This document shows positions 18,535-31,030 of a DNA stretch of 64,000 nucleotides, piece after piece (positions within the stretch are counted from its first letter, which is position 1; every line of letters starts with the position of its first letter). The stretch is from NCBI RefSeq assembly GCF_009870125.1, contig NC_046681.1:19419001-19483000 (forward strand). The letters are read 5' to 3'. This stretch comes from Drosophila pseudoobscura. Lineage: Eukaryota > Arthropoda > Insecta > Diptera > Drosophilidae. The notes beneath the pieces were generated by a model. It ran no database searches. It worked only from the letters and a program-made list of their open reading frames with translations, and had not been told where the DNA came from. A program made the translations under genes and the position numbers.

Positions 18535-21500
18535 CTATGTGTTGTTGGCATTGGCATCGATCACCAGCATCTCGGAGATGCCCATGATCTCCTCGTAAAA
18601 GCGTCGGTTGTCCGCATCCACCGGATGCCAGTCATGTGGCGCCAGGCACTGTTGCAGCCGCTGCCGAAAGCTGCCGTTCGTTTTGGTCACCCTGTAGACC
18701 ATATAAACGATGGCCAGGAGGAACAGCAGTCCCTGGCTCAGCCACATGACACCTTGATGGATTTCATTGAAGGTTATCAAATAGTAGACGAGCTGACCCT
18801 AAAACGAAAGAACGAAAGAACCTTAGGATATTCGGAATCGGAACACGGAACATCGATTGCCTACCAGACAGAGCCCGAGAAAGATTGGCGTGCCAAAGCG
18901 TATGAAGAATATGGTGAAGCTTGAGATCGTTTTGCCCAGCATGAACTGCAGATCGCACTGGAAGCGCACTCGGCCATAGACCACAGTGGCCATCAGCACG
19001 AGAACACCCGAAATGAGGACATTAGAGAACAGGGCCATTCGTGGCAGCAGATTCAACTGACTGAAGCCCAACTGAAAGAGCAATAAAAAAGCTATAAATG
19101 TGATATCTTTTATAGGAAATCCCTCACTCACCTGCGTACAAAAGTACACGGATGTGGCCGCAAGGCAGAAGATCAGCGTACAGATAATAGGCATCTTTCT
19201 AGACCTCAAACACTCAAATTCATCGAACAGGGATGTCACCACAGACAGCAGCTGGATCACCTGCAATAGAAACGAAACCATTAAGAATAGGCCCTGAAAA
19301 TAGCTGGAAATAGAGACTCGCCAATGCTGATAGCTCGGCCAGAAAGATGACGACAAAAAACAGGAAAGCCCAGAGATTGGGCACAGTACTAAAGCGGCCA
19401 AAAAGATACGAAAAGCTGAGATACAAGTACTGCAAATCATGCTTCTCATCCACATGAAACGGCAGCATGCCCACGTGATCTGCAAGGAAGGAATATAGGA
19501 ATATAGTCACAGAAACTTAGGCATGCAGGGGGACTGTCACCTTCGAAATGATCGTGGGCCACATTGCAGCAGAGCACTGCCATGAGGCCAATGGTGGCAT
19601 GGGTCAGGCACACCCAGACGCTCATCCGCTCGGCGTCGCTGCGAAAGCTGTTGTAGCTGGCCAGATTGATGATGCTGCCACAGCCGGGGCCGAGGGCCAG
19701 GCCGGCCATTACGAAGGCACGGCTTCCGACTCCCAAAAGATCCTGCACGTTGTAGAACGGAGGCAGCAGGTAGCTGTGAAAGGTTCCCAGGTCCACTCCC
19801 TCGTGAATGGCCAAATAGAAGAACACGGCCACAAAGAAGGCAAACATCAGGACACAGGCACAACGCAGGGTCTTGCCAATCTAGAGGGATATCACCACAA
19901 AGGATTAAAGATGCTGTTCGACAAGAAGGACACTCACAAAGGCAACAGGCTTAAGCAGGAGGGCCAGAACCAGCAGCCAGATGGCCCCCACAGCCACGAG
20001 CATGGACAAGGAGATGGTCATTGCGGTAGAGCCTTCGCCTGTGGAGGCAATCATAGACCTGGAATCATCGAAAGATATCAATCTTAAACTCGTAATTGAA
20101 AGGTTCTACTACCCACCGAAAGAACTCCACAGTGGAATGTGGGTCGACAGCGAGACTCTGTAAAGAAAGCAGACATAAAATAAGCACAATAGAGTAAGAT
20201 TTCCCTTTTGCTCCACTCACATCGGGATCGTAGTTGTCATGGGTGGAGCAGTCGTCGCTGTTCCACGTATTGTTGCAGTGCGTCCAAGGAATCACCGCGT
20301 GCAAGGCGTTGACCGCGTAGATGAGCGGCACCACTGCCCCAATGCTGTAGTACGAGAGTGTACCCAGATTTATGAGCAGTATGGAATATCCGATGCCTGA
20401 AAGTATGCCCCATTACTAACCGAACAAGTGAGTGTTTTGCAAGCGGTTTTTGAGTACCTTTGAAAATGGGCGCCACACGAAATGCTGAAATCGATCCGGA
20501 AGTGGAAAACTGTCCCAGAAATGCTTGGATCAAAAATATGGGCAGGGAGTAGAAGAAAATACCCATAAGATAGGCGATAATAATTAATACTGTAAAGAGA
20601 TCGAAAAGAAGAGGAATTGGATAAAGGGATTGGTGGAGTCAATTCTGTAGAGTGAAATTTCAATAAACATAATGCTTGATAATGATTCATTTCGATACCA
20701 CTCACTTAGTAATACTAGTTTCTCTAGACCCTTGATCTGCGGTCGCATAAAAGTGCTATTAATATGCTCTCCCTCGAGAGATTTATCTGCCACAGCACTC
20801 CGTCATTATTCGCCTTATCTAGAATCGTGTATAGAACGAGTGTAATTATGTCATTAACTAATGACCCCACAATCGCCACCGATTATATCTGTTCGTAACC
20901 AGTTGGCAGATGATTATACCCCCGTTTATGATGAGTCGTTCTCTCTTTCTATTGTTGTGGTTTCTGACGAAACTACTACTCTCTTTCTATTGTTGTGGTT
21001 TCTCTGGCTCGATGACAACCCTGCCTGCTGTCGTCTTCAAATCTTCCAGCTTATCGCTCGCCAAATTAATATTATGCATAATATAATAAAAACGCACAGA
21101 ATCCCCAGCGATTAACGCAGTCCCCCCGATAACCTTTGCTTTGGTTAATTGAAATCTGTTGATAAGAAATTATAATGAGAACGGGAATGGGACCGTTGGC
21201 ACTTACCCCATCCGCCGTGTACGAGGCCGAAGGTGGGGAGTTCCGAGAACATCAGCGGGGTGAAGGCATGGGTGCAGCTGGCGAAGTAAAAGTCCGCCGA
21301 CTTGGCCCAGCGTCCGCGTGCCTTGTCGTGGCGGTAGGGCCGCTCCAGGGTGTCGTAGGCGCTGGTCGTGGGCACGGCCATGCTCTGCACCTGCCGTAAG
21401 CGGACGCGGCGCGCTGAGGCGGCCAATCCTCCTCCTCCTCCTCCGCCTCCGCCTCCTCCAACAGCAACTCCATCTTCTACTCCAGCTGCTGCGGCTCCAT

Positions 21501-21567
21501 CTCCACCGTTTTCGCAGTCGCCCAGCAGCATGCAGTTGTTGAGCTGCTCCCCGCAGATGCCTTTCAT
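18535..21567 (-). CDS. Divergent SLC6-family transporter with Gly-rich N-terminus and no TM1 signature
   Basis: SLC6-fold membrane protein, 642 aa. Exons in transcription order: 21567-21207, 20589-20458, 20396-20221, 20157-20117, 20058-19938, 19880-19541, 19479-19322, 19260-19132, 19071-18865, 18798-18535. Family features seen: GQFSTSGSISAFRVAPIFKG, PWTHCNNTWNSDDCS, LGPGCGSIINLASYNSFRSD at TM6, SLFDEFECLRSRK, and the tail APHDWHPVDADNRRFYEE. The start chosen is the first in-frame ATG (21567). It gives a long cytoplasmic N-terminus with a run of about a dozen Gly. TM1 reads FYFASCTHAFTPLMFSELPTFGLVHGGW instead of the GNVWRFPY motif. The 19322-19479 exon ends at a GC donor (GCGAGT). Exon sizes 132, 129 and 207 match those of the sister gene at 9923-12418, supporting tandem duplication. 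Confidence 0.92.
20941..21003. repeat. Direct repeat, 25-base unit, 38-base period
   Basis: CTCTCTTTCTATTGTTGTGG followed by TTTCT occurs at 20941 and again at 20979. It lies in the first intron of the SLC6 gene on the minus strand. A short local duplication, with no function suggested. Confidence 0.8.
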
Positions 21568-24500
21568 GATGGGCGGACCAACGTCATGTATTCCACCCAC
21601 GGAAGTGTCTCCGCAACACCTGAGATTCCCCTGAGAATCTCACTTACGATGGCGCAGCTTTTTTTTTTTGGCACTATTTGCTCTCCTCGTTCCAAGTTCA
21701 TTCCGTTTCGTACCGCACTTTGACCCAGTTTCCCCGGAGTTTCTGGGTCAGTCCGAGGTAGCAGTCTTTTTTTTTCGCTGGCTTGTCTATGGATAATCTT
21801 CTGAATGGGCCAGTAGTCGAGACTTAATAAGATGTTATAGCTGCCAGCAGCAGTCTTTAATTGAAATCGAGACTCGTCACGACGCGACACTTCACCCCAG
21901 AGACCGACAGACCGATCCGGCACCGAGACTTTGTATTATACGAACTCCAAGCTTCAAGCGCAGTCGGAACCAAGCGGTCGCATCAGATGCTCAGCGACAA
22001 ATGATGCGATTTGATGGGGCACTCCCCGCTCTCACTCTCCGCCACTAAATGAAGCAAAATAATAAAAGCGGCAATAGCAACAATAGCAACAAAGAGCGCA
22101 GCAAATCACGAATTTAATTAAATAATAAATACTATTTTTTTTTTGTGCATGCGTGTGCGAGTACAGTGGGACGAGGGCTGGGAAAAGTGGCCAGACTAGA
22201 GGGTATATATGGGAACGTGTTCCACTGTGCCATGACATTGCCCTGCCGTTAGCCGTAGTTCGTTGGCGGTCGGACGGACGCAAATAGCTCATATATGCAG
22301 TAAAAATACCCCGTACTCGTGGGCATCGATAAGAGCAAACAAAGGAGGATTCCAACCAACAAGTCGCGACATGGGAAGCAAAACAAATCGGAATTAATCC
22401 GCAAACAAAGACAGGGAGCGCGATGTTTTATTTAAATCAAATCGAATCACAATCGGAACGGAATGGAAGTAAATAGACGTCGCAATGGGATGGCCAACGA
22501 GGGCAATGGACGGACACACACAGCCCCAGCTGATGCTGCACTTGCCCTCTCTTACGCTCTCTCTCAATCGCTCTCTCTCTCAATGCCGGTGGTCTCTGCC
22601 AAGGTGTGTGCCAAGGTGTGAGTGAGGTAAGGCATTGCCAGATTCCCACTGCCGGCAGTCGCTGCGAGGTTCGACTGCCTTACCTCTCGCCAAACACAAC
22701 TTGCTTGACATTGCTCGTCCGAAACGAAAGCCCGAGAGAGGCCGCTCTCTTCGCCGAAACGCTTCAACAAGTGTAGAACCAGGGGTGTGAAACATTGCGG
22801 GAGGGCACACGGGGAGGGAGGGCGGTGTAAATCAGCTGTTTTTTGTTTGTGCCTCTCCCGCATTGTGTAATTCGCAGTGGACTTGAAGTTTGTTTGTTTA
22901 TTTCTGCGGGTGGTGGCCGCTGCCACCAGAGAGTGCGGCAAACGTGTCCAATTAGTCGAAACGAAATGTTTATAAAGCGCAATAAATTTGCAAAAAGAAA
23001 TGTTCAAGAAAGTCTAACCATAACCGAACAATCGCACATCGTTATACATATGTACATATTTGTGTACACGATACATATGGCCAAGCAAACAGACGCAAAA
23101 AGTTGGCGTCTCAAGTGGTAGCCAAGTCTGCTCCACCTCCACCTCTCCCTCTCCCAGCTCCCTCCACATCCATCCTGCTCCTTCTTCTGCTTCGCCTTCG
23201 CACAAGACAATTCAAACAAAGACAGCGGCACAGGCGCCGCCTTAACGGGCTTATCGCCCGCCTCCAATCTAATCACGCACCTGGCACTCACATTTGCATA
23301 CACTCTTCACTCGCTGCCTCTCTTTGCACTTCACAGTTGCAGCCGGCGACAGTTTTTGCAATCACGCACGTATTTCCCATGCACTTTGATTTCTGTTCTG
23401 CGCGATTCTCCGATTCTGCGATTCTCCGATTCCCAATCCGACGGCACGTTGCTTCCAACTGAACGACTGAGGCAGCTCTGCCTCGGACGCAGCCAGATAG
23501 TCGCCGAATGCTGCTGCTGCTGCTGCTGTCTCTTATCGCTGCCGTCTGCCGTCTGCTGTTTTTGCTATTTTTACTCTTTTGCCAATTTGGTTGTTGTTGG
23601 GAGAAATGCAAAAAGAGAGTGATAGAGAGAGAGATAGAGAGAGAGACCGTGCCTGTCTATTACACGGTTTTGATGCTCTGGAAATGTGAGCGACCACCGA
23701 ATGCTCTACAGTTGTAGCACACATTGGCAGGCAAAGGAAATTACTAGAGAAGGAAGTGTACCCTACAATACTCTAGGCAATAAAGGTGCTAAAGAGTGGC
23801 AAACAAAAGGCAGTGAGAGCAGCAACGAGTCGTCATGACGTTTAAATGCTCTCCAGTCCAAGCCAAAGAGACAAACTCCCAAGAGCATACCGTGTTCGCT
23901 CATAACCCAAAAGCCTGCCAAAGGGCAAGGGGCATAAAGGGTCAAGCAAAGAGTGTCACGTGTTTGCGTAGTAAGAGCACCGACAGTTCGCTGTGACCCC
24001 CCCAAACTTTTGTGTGCTCTTTTCTCTTTGCTATAACAATTACCGGGCCTGGCCAAAAGGAAGCCCAGTAGGAAATTTCTTACCATTTACGAGTACGGGT
24101 ACGAGTCCGAGCCGTGCTCCCAGTAAGGGGAGACTGTCGACACGATTGACGACGATTGACTCTTGGCCGCGGGCAGGCAATAAATCACGGCAGTCAACTG
24201 AGTCCGTTCAATCGCCAAATGCTCTGTTCCAAAAGGGGGTGTGGTTGCTGGAGTGCGGCGGGCGAGGGGCGAGGCGCAGGGTACACTGACGCATTTCATT
24301 CAACAGCCAAATGCGGCAGCAATGCGAAACATGAAAAACAAGATAGTAAAGCGGATTTCGGTAGCCGAATCTAGAAATACCCTTGGGGATAGTGATATAA
24401 AGATGTGATCCCATCTGATGTACATATAAGTGGGATTCTTTATTTATTTTAGGTTAGGATAATCTCTTCTTTCTGTGAACACACTCTTCGTTCACAGTCG

Positions 24501-25988
24501 TCGTTTTCTTTCTGTTCTGTTCTTCTGCTCTCCTCGTTCCTCGTCGTATTCCTAGAGATGGGATCCTCGTTGCTCGTCGTTCCCTTAGGGATCGTATCTT
24601 CTCTAACTCTCGTTGTGTCGAGGGATCTGATCATCATTTGGTTGGAATTTGCGTACGATACTGTACACCAACCCACATAAATCTATTGATAATTTCAAAG
24701 GTATTGTTTGTCCATTCATACGCTTTTACTCCGTGCTACAATCCTCTGTGGACAATCGGTATACCCTCTTTAAAGGGTACCAAAAACAAGCGCGTGAAAC
24801 GCAGAGTGGGAATAGAAAACCGAAGCGAGGAAGTCGCAGAGGGGGCAGTCAGGCAGTCACGCATTGGGCTGCCAGAGCAACAGTTGGATTCTGTTGCGGT
24901 CAGCGGTGGGTCCGGGGCAGGGGTGCGAATGCTCTGATTTGATTTGTGGATGCATTGCGCCATTGAACGTTGAACGCTGCGCATGCGCATGAACTTGACA
25001 TTTCAGCCTTTTCGTTCAATTGCGTCGCTCTGTTCAGAGAACTGTAGCATTGGGGATAGTCAGAGGAGTGGGGGAGCATGGGGGATGGACACTCAGTGGA
25101 GGCTTATGTTCCCATTTGAGTCAATGAATCAATCAAATGCATTCGGAGGCGTAACACTGTGAAAATCATTGTAGTCATCGGCCAACGGATTGTGTTTACT
25201 AATTGACTCCACGCCGGAGAATGCCTGAGATGCAAGGTATTTTCCAGTCGATCATGGACTAGCTGTATAATTTAAACCCGTTTAAGAGGCGTCTATTATG
25301 CGCTTAATTGATCCATTACGAGCTTGAGACAAATCTAAAGTCCAATATTTGTCGCTTTTATGGCTTGTTACGTGACAAAACCAATGCTAGAGACAGAGAT
25401 TTATGGTTTGTACTTGGAGTTCGGATTTTGTTAGCGAAATTTCCAATGGAATCGCTTCAGAGGGGTCTTAATTATTAAATATAGTAGTGGGATCTTTAGA
25501 ATACTTTGGCGAATCTTCAATCAACCGATCGTAGATCCTTTTCATACTGTTCTCCAATCTCTAGGGTCTCTTCCCAAATAAATCACATTTCGAGTTGGTT
25601 ACATTTTCTTTATTTGCAAAATTTCAAACATTTCCCCAGGGAATGATCGTGGCATTCCTTCAAAGGAAAGTCCTTCTGCCTAGTTTTCACAGGAATGCTT
25701 GGAAACTGTATTCGAAATAAATAAAGAGCGCAAGGGACACAGCCAGTGTTGGCCGGTGCTTGGGTCGAAAGGGAATTTTGATGGCTAGTTATGGTAGGGG
25801 TGGTTGAAGTTCAAGTGCTAGGTGCGAGTACCCTGTCTATATAGATCTATATACATTTATGTACAACAGTATTGGGGTTGAGCTGAGGATCCCCCGGGGA
25901 GGGAGGATCCATCAATGGCAGTTCCTTGGCATGGCGGGGCGGTCCGATCGGTGGTGGTGGATTGTAGTCCATCAGGAGATCCTCTCAC
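21568..25988. other. 4.4-kb intergenic region between the SLC6 cluster and the cuticle genes
   Basis: No gene supported. It holds the upstream region of the SLC6 gene, a TATATA-like site near 22204-22209, GA/CT-rich simple repeats (about 22550-22585 and 23612-23646), and a CTG run near 23511-23527. Long open frames here (such as 22564-23007 minus, 23103-23462 plus) are low-complexity and lack domains. A block at about 24440-24790 looks repeat-derived (see separate entry). Confidence 0.5.
24440..24790. repeat. Possible transposable-element fragment
   Basis: The composition changes to TC-rich with repeated CTCGTTCCTCGTCGT and CTCGTTGCTCGTCGTTCC, resembling the U3/R part of an LTR. A short Glu/Arg/Thr-rich open frame lies on the minus strand (24449-24676). 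No partner LTR or coding domain was found, and the element type is unknown to me. Confidence 0.25.
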
Positions 25989-26461
25989 TTACAGGGTTCC
26001 GGGAGCGGGGGCAGCGTTGATGGAGGCCACCGACTGGATGTGTCCGGCCAGGGGAGCGGTGTGGATGGCACCACGGGTCTGGGCCGTGTAGACACCCTCA
26101 TGGGCCACGGGGCCGACCACAACAGCGGGGGAGTGGGCGGCAACGACAGCGGGGGCTGCTGGGGGCCAGGCGCCAACGGTCACGGCTGCGGGCCAGGCGG
26201 CGGCGGGATGACCCCAGGGGGCGGCGGCATGGGCCCAGGGAGCGGCAGCATGGGCCCAGGGAGAGGCGATCACAGCGGGTCCCGAGACGGCGGTGTAGGA
26301 GAGTCCGTGTCCGGCCACCTGCGAGAGCAGGGGAATCACCGACGACTGGACGCCCATGGCAAGGGCCAGAGTGAAGACAACGGCGACGGCGAACTGGAAA
26401 AGGATAGTCGGATTAGCAAAGGATTCGCCGTGTGGCAGTCCCGACCTAAACTCACTTTCAT
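25989..26461 (-). CDS. Acp1: Adult cuticle protein Acp1-like, Ala/Pro-rich
   Basis: Secreted structural protein of adult cuticle. Exon 1 (26461-26456) encodes only Met-Lys; exon 2 is 26393-25989. The signal peptide is FAVAVVFTLALAMGVQS, followed by SVIPLLSQVAGHGLSYTAVS, which matches my memory of D. melanogaster Acp1 closely. The middle expands repeats of PWAHAAA. The C-terminal module is GVYTAQTRGAIHTAPLAGHI...APAPGTL. A start-codon exon with a donor right after codon 2 is typical of insect cuticle genes and recurs in both neighbours. AATAAA (minus) at 25614-25609. No Rebers-Riddiford chitin-binding domain is visible. Confidence 0.92.
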
Positions 26462-26516
26462 TTTGCTGCTGGTTTTGGTTTGGGTTTGGTAGCGCTCTTG
26501 TTGAACTCTTGTTCTG

Positions 26517-26553
26517 AACTGATCTCTGGACGGTTCTGCCGGCCAGTTTTATA
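26517..26553 (-). promoter_or_regulatory. TATA + initiator core promoter of the Acp1-like gene
   Basis: TATAAAA on the minus strand at 26553-26547 and TCAGTT at 26522-26517, with about 33 bases between the TATA start and the initiator A. It sits about 60 bases before the start codon. The same spacing recurs at the other two cuticle genes. Confidence 0.8.
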
Positions 26554-29067
26554 CCCACTTCAGGCCCCACATGGCTGACCACCAGCGCGCGCACCGGCGA
26601 CAACGACAAAGGTTCATGAAAGTGAGAGTTCACACATTGTTCAGACACGGGACAGTGGTCCGCTTGCATATGCTGCCAGAGCAAATGACATGACTTACAC
26701 CGATAGATCGATCTATCGTCTCAGCGATCTCACAGATCACCGCCTTGACTGAGACATTGTTTGCTCGCCCTGCGCCCGCCCGCTGCGGCCTGCCTCACTG
26801 CCTCAGAGCTGATCGTTTCCGAGAACTAGTTCTACGGATAGTTATAGAAATAGTTTCGTTCCTGTTTAGATTGCAGTGAAATATGGTTCTGGAAACCTGA
26901 TTTAAAGCTACTCTCTCCACGGCCAGCACTCTCCCAAATATAGCCCTATCCTTCCTGCCATCAGATCTGGTATAAGTGTCTTTTTACCTAGAGATACAGA
27001 TTTGTATCCTGATGTCGAGGGACGTATGCTTTTGCAGGAAACGTTCCGACTGGTTCCGATATAATTTCTGCAAGAACTCGAATCTTGAACCAGCTCGTGG
27101 TTCCCTCCGAGTTTTCAAGGGGAAGACCTTGGCTTGGAACCAGCTCCCATCGGAACGGACAGGGATCTGCACACCTCTGACGACTTGCACCGCCCCAGAA
27201 ATGCATTCCGAGTGAGCGTTTCTATCTCTCTGAGTGGCTTTGAGTGCGCCCAACCCACTTTTAAGCTGCAGTTCCGGTAAGTTGCTTTTCACTCCATCAC
27301 ACCGACGCGTCGGTTTAATTACTTAATTGTTGTTTGTGTTCGATTAGCATTTCAGTATGATTTATAAGCAAATCTAATTATGGTCTGATCCATATCCTGA
27401 ATGCGGCCAGCTAATAACTGATTTATGTGTCTTAAGGGCCATAACCGAGATCTGTCGTTGGTTCGGCGTGGGATTTGTCTGGGAAAACCATGAGAAAGGG
27501 GAATGGAAGGGAATTACCCATAGAAGTCCCTTTCGGATTACCTAATGGAAGTAGCCACAACATTCCCTGGGTTTTAATGGAGTGGCGTGGCAGGAACAGA
27601 GTGGGTTGGTGTCTCCAGACTTCCCACATGGCCCAGGCCCCATTAGACAATTCAATCATGCCGAAAAAAGCCTTCGATTCGGCAGTGGCGGAGGTGTTTG
27701 GAAAGCTTTAGAACTGGTTTCCATTTCCATGGATGTGGGGGCAGAGATCCGAAAGAGTTCAAGTTGAGATCTTTCGATGATAGTCTGTAATTAGCCACTG
27801 CTATAATTTGCCTCATAAGTCAATTATTTAGCTGCACTCGAAGACCAGGTGCTGACTGAAACTAAGTCTTGGTTCTGTAATTATCGTTTAAGCGTTTGCA
27901 TAATTAAGCATACGCCCTGTGCTCCCAATACACTGCAGATGTAGATGTATCGTAGCTGGACAATTAACTCGATCTAATGACCATTGGCCTCCAACTTGAC
28001 TACCGTTCAGCGGCTGCTGTTCTGTGTGTGCTCAAACAAATTGGGATTGCCGTAATAATAGTACACTTAAAAGACAAAGACACATTTGATCTAGACATTC
28101 TTCAGCGATCCATTCAAGGTCCAGCAGGTGCAAAAACTAAACCCCAATGAAACAGAGCCACACCCCCAGTCAAGCCAATAATTAGATTATATTAGTGTTT
28201 AGATATAATCGGGGGTGCACAGAAAGTACAGGTGCTTCAAGGTCGTAAGGGAAGTTACTAGAAGGTTTCAATGAATGAGAGACCCAGGAGAAACTAGAGA
28301 CAGTCCCTGAATCTTTAAGGAAGAAACTCTAGAGCCACGGGCCGCTCCACGGGCCACAGGGTTGACATCTCCATGGAAACCTGGGTAAAAACTCAAGAAT
28401 TCTTAATAACTGCTACCCCCAAAGCCCCTATATGATATTCCATACAAATTTTCGTATAAAAAACGCTGTTTGAGTTTATTTATAACGCTTTCGTCAATCT
28501 TTACATTGTTGCAGATTACTAGAGTACAGGGAATGGATATTTACAGTTTGGTCAAAGCATATCTCTTCATAAAGACACGCCAGATATGTATAGAGAGAGA
28601 GACAGATAGTGATAGATAAAGGAAAGCATATAGAAAGTACAGAGAAAAGTGGTGATGGTGGAGGAGAGTGGAGAATGGAGAGTGGAAGATGGGAAGGCAT
28701 TTGAAAGATATAGTTCTCAAGTAATAAAATTAACATGCTGTCGTTTGTTGGTTTCTTGTAGTTGTTGTAATTGTTGTTGGACTTAAATTGCTGAGGGATC
28801 GCCTCAAGATCAGGATCGTGTTCGTATCGGGGGCGAAGGGGGGGGGGGACTAAGAGCGGTGTGTGCTTAACAATAGGTGTGTAGAGAGAGTTGGGGGGAA
28901 GTATCCGGTTAGAGTCGTGGAAGGTCGGTCGCTGAAGCAGATGGAGGAGATCGAAGGTGGCTCCTGGCTCCTGGCCCATCCGCCCCGTCCGCCACATCCG
29001 TTTGGCATCGGTTGGTGAGACATCATCGGTCGGTCGTGGTGGTGGTCGGCGGTGGATGGCGATTGAC
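26554..29067. other. Intergenic region between two cuticle genes
   Basis: No coding feature recognised. The right end holds the 3' UTR of the next cuticle gene, with AATAAA on the minus strand at 28480-28475. A G-homopolymer run (about 28840-28849) and GA-rich stretches (28595-28690) are present. Confidence 0.5.
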
Positions 29068-29594
29068 TTACAGGGTTCCCGGGGCGGGGGCCACGTTCAC
29101 GGAGGTGGCCGAGTTGATGTGTCCGGCCAGGGGAGCGGTGTGGATGGCGCCACGGGTCTTGGCCACGTAGACACCCTCATGTCCGTGTCCAGCGGCCAGA
29201 CCGGGTCCCTGGGCCAGGGCAATGCCGGGCACAGAGGCACCATGCCAGCCGGGACCGGTCAGACCCCAGGGAGCACCGGCACCAGCATGGACAGCCACGG
29301 CGGCGGGTGCACCCCAGGCGCCGTTCCAGCCACCGTTCCAGGCGCCGTTCCAGCCGCCGTTCCAGGCACCGTTCCATGGGCCGCCCCACGCACCGGCTCC
29401 ATGGGCCACAGAGTTCACGTAGGAGACGCCAGGGGCGATCTGGAGTGCGTTCCACGAGGCCTCGGCTCCGATCAGGGCGCACACAAGCATGACTACGGCG
29501 GCGGCGAACTGCAGGAGGAGGGAGAATCAGGAGTCGGAGAGTCAGAAGGTGGATCCTAGGCGGGGCTCCTGCCTGGTGGGTGGCTTACCTTCAT
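29068..29594 (-). CDS. Acp1-related cuticle protein with Trp-Asn-Gly repeats
   Basis: Predicted secreted cuticle component. Exon 1 (29594-29589) encodes Met-Lys; exon 2 is 29508-29068. The signal peptide is FAAAVVMLVCALIGAEA. Then come SWNALQIAPGVSYVNSVA and a tandem repeat of WNGAWNGG units (at least five Trp-Asn-Gly steps, 29320-29395). The C-terminal module GVYVAKTRGAIHTAPLAGHI...APAPGTL is nearly that of the Acp1-like gene. The middle is replaced rather than merely diverged, so the ends are conserved and the centre is a fast-changing repeat. Probably the orthologue of CG7214 or CG7203 (near Acp1 in D. melanogaster, from memory); I cannot choose between them. Confidence 0.9.
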
Positions 29595-29679
29595 GTTGCT
29601 TTTGGGGGGGGTGTTGAAGAAGTGGTTGTTGGAGGAGAAGAAGGAAAACTTGTGTTGAATACTCAGCGAACGAGTTGAT

Positions 29680-29715
29680 TCTGATTTCGACTACCAAATT
29701 GTGGCAACTTTTATA
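29680..29715 (-). promoter_or_regulatory. TATA + initiator core promoter of the WNG-repeat cuticle gene
   Basis: TATAAAA on the minus strand at 29715-29709, and TCAGA at 29684-29680 with the initiator A about 33 bases from the TATA start. The arrangement matches the promoters at 26517-26553 and 37421-37455. Confidence 0.7.
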
Positions 29716-30383
29716 CCAAAAGACCTGCCTGGCTTTTCCACATGGAAACCTGTGCCGCAGTCGCCGCCGCGCAGTCACAGTCACAGCCAAGAAAATGTAT
29801 ATCAAAAAAACGCAAACAAAACAAAAAACGAGAGACTCTGACGCCGACGCCCAAGACTGGGGCTCGTGCCGACGACCACGAGAACTGGAGTACACTTTGG
29901 ATCTGTGGTGCTCCGGGTGCTCTGACGCCGGGACCTTTCACTGCCCAGCTGCGTCAATCGTCCGTCTGAGATCTGCCTTGGGTGGCGATAGCACCAATGC
30001 TCCCTCCTCTCTCCAGGTTCATGGTGGGGCCTCAGTGGCATAGGGGGCATAGGGGGCGTGGGGCATGGGGCGCTACGGTGCTGTCAATGGTTGCGCAAAT
30101 TACTATAAACAAGAATTTAGAGCCGAGGGTAATACGAGCACAGATCCACACACACACACACAGCTAGTACGCGGGCTCCAGCCAATCGGGGAGCTCAATC
30201 AGCAACATGAAAATTGCCACAAACACCAAATTATACTGATAAAGCACAAACACATTTAAAAAGTCATAAGCATGTGGCCCAAAGCATTCAATTTGCAATG
30301 GCAGCAGCAGCAGGCCCCAAAGTTTGCGGCTCAGAATTCTTTGTTGCAATTATATATTTATTTTGTTGTTTTTGTTTCTGTTT

Positions 30384-30415
30384 CTGTCTGTCTGTCTGTC
30401 TGTCCGTCCGTCCGT
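30384..30415. repeat. Tetranucleotide microsatellite (CTGT then CCGT)
   Basis: About five CTGT units followed by three CCGT units, so the array has drifted from one unit to a single-base variant of it. Confidence 0.9.
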
Positions 30416-31030
30416 GTTGCCTGCAACTCAAATGTGAGTGCTGCCGCTAGTTGGGGCATGGAATTTCCACTAGAGTCGCGTGCCTACACTGCAAAAACAA
30501 TTGAATATTAGCCATTGCCCAAGGCAGGGTAAGAACTTTGCCTTTGCCTTTTACAATGACTTAATTAATGTTTAAATAAAATAACAATAACAATAACCAT
30601 AACCATCGAGCAGCCGCAGCGGCAGTCAACTGTGAAATATCTTAAGTGATGGGCAATAGCGATGGTATACCTTTTCTATAGATTGATTAAACAGCAATAA
30701 TTTACAGAAAACTATACATGAATGTTTGAGGTATTATGAAATGGGTTGGATTTACGTAATAACTCCTTCCTTTTACATTCTTTGGAAAAAATTAAGGCCA
30801 TTTAAGAATAAGCTCCTATAAATATTTAAGACTATACCATAAAAAACAACATTTAAAAAATACGTAACAATTATTAAACATTTGTAATCTCTTCGAAATT
30901 TATCTTGAGAGCCTTTTGGTACGATAATTAAATGATTAAAAATGGTTTACAACTTTTACTTTGGATCGCTGGATCTTCAGGTGTAATCCACTCTATCAAC
31001 AGGAATCAAACGCCTTGCAAAAGCTCGTAT

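Noticed and set aside
22564..23007. Minus-strand open frame of 147 codons
   Set aside because: Low complexity, overlaps other open frames on both strands, and lacks domain or splice support.
26040..26492. Plus-strand Gly-rich open frame opposite the Acp1-like gene
   Set aside because: Complement of Ala/Pro/Trp codons in the cuticle repeat; promoter, signal peptide and intron all support the minus strand.
28957..29559. Plus-strand 200-codon frame opposite the second cuticle gene
   Set aside because: A shadow of the repetitive minus-strand gene; no promoter or signal peptide of its own.
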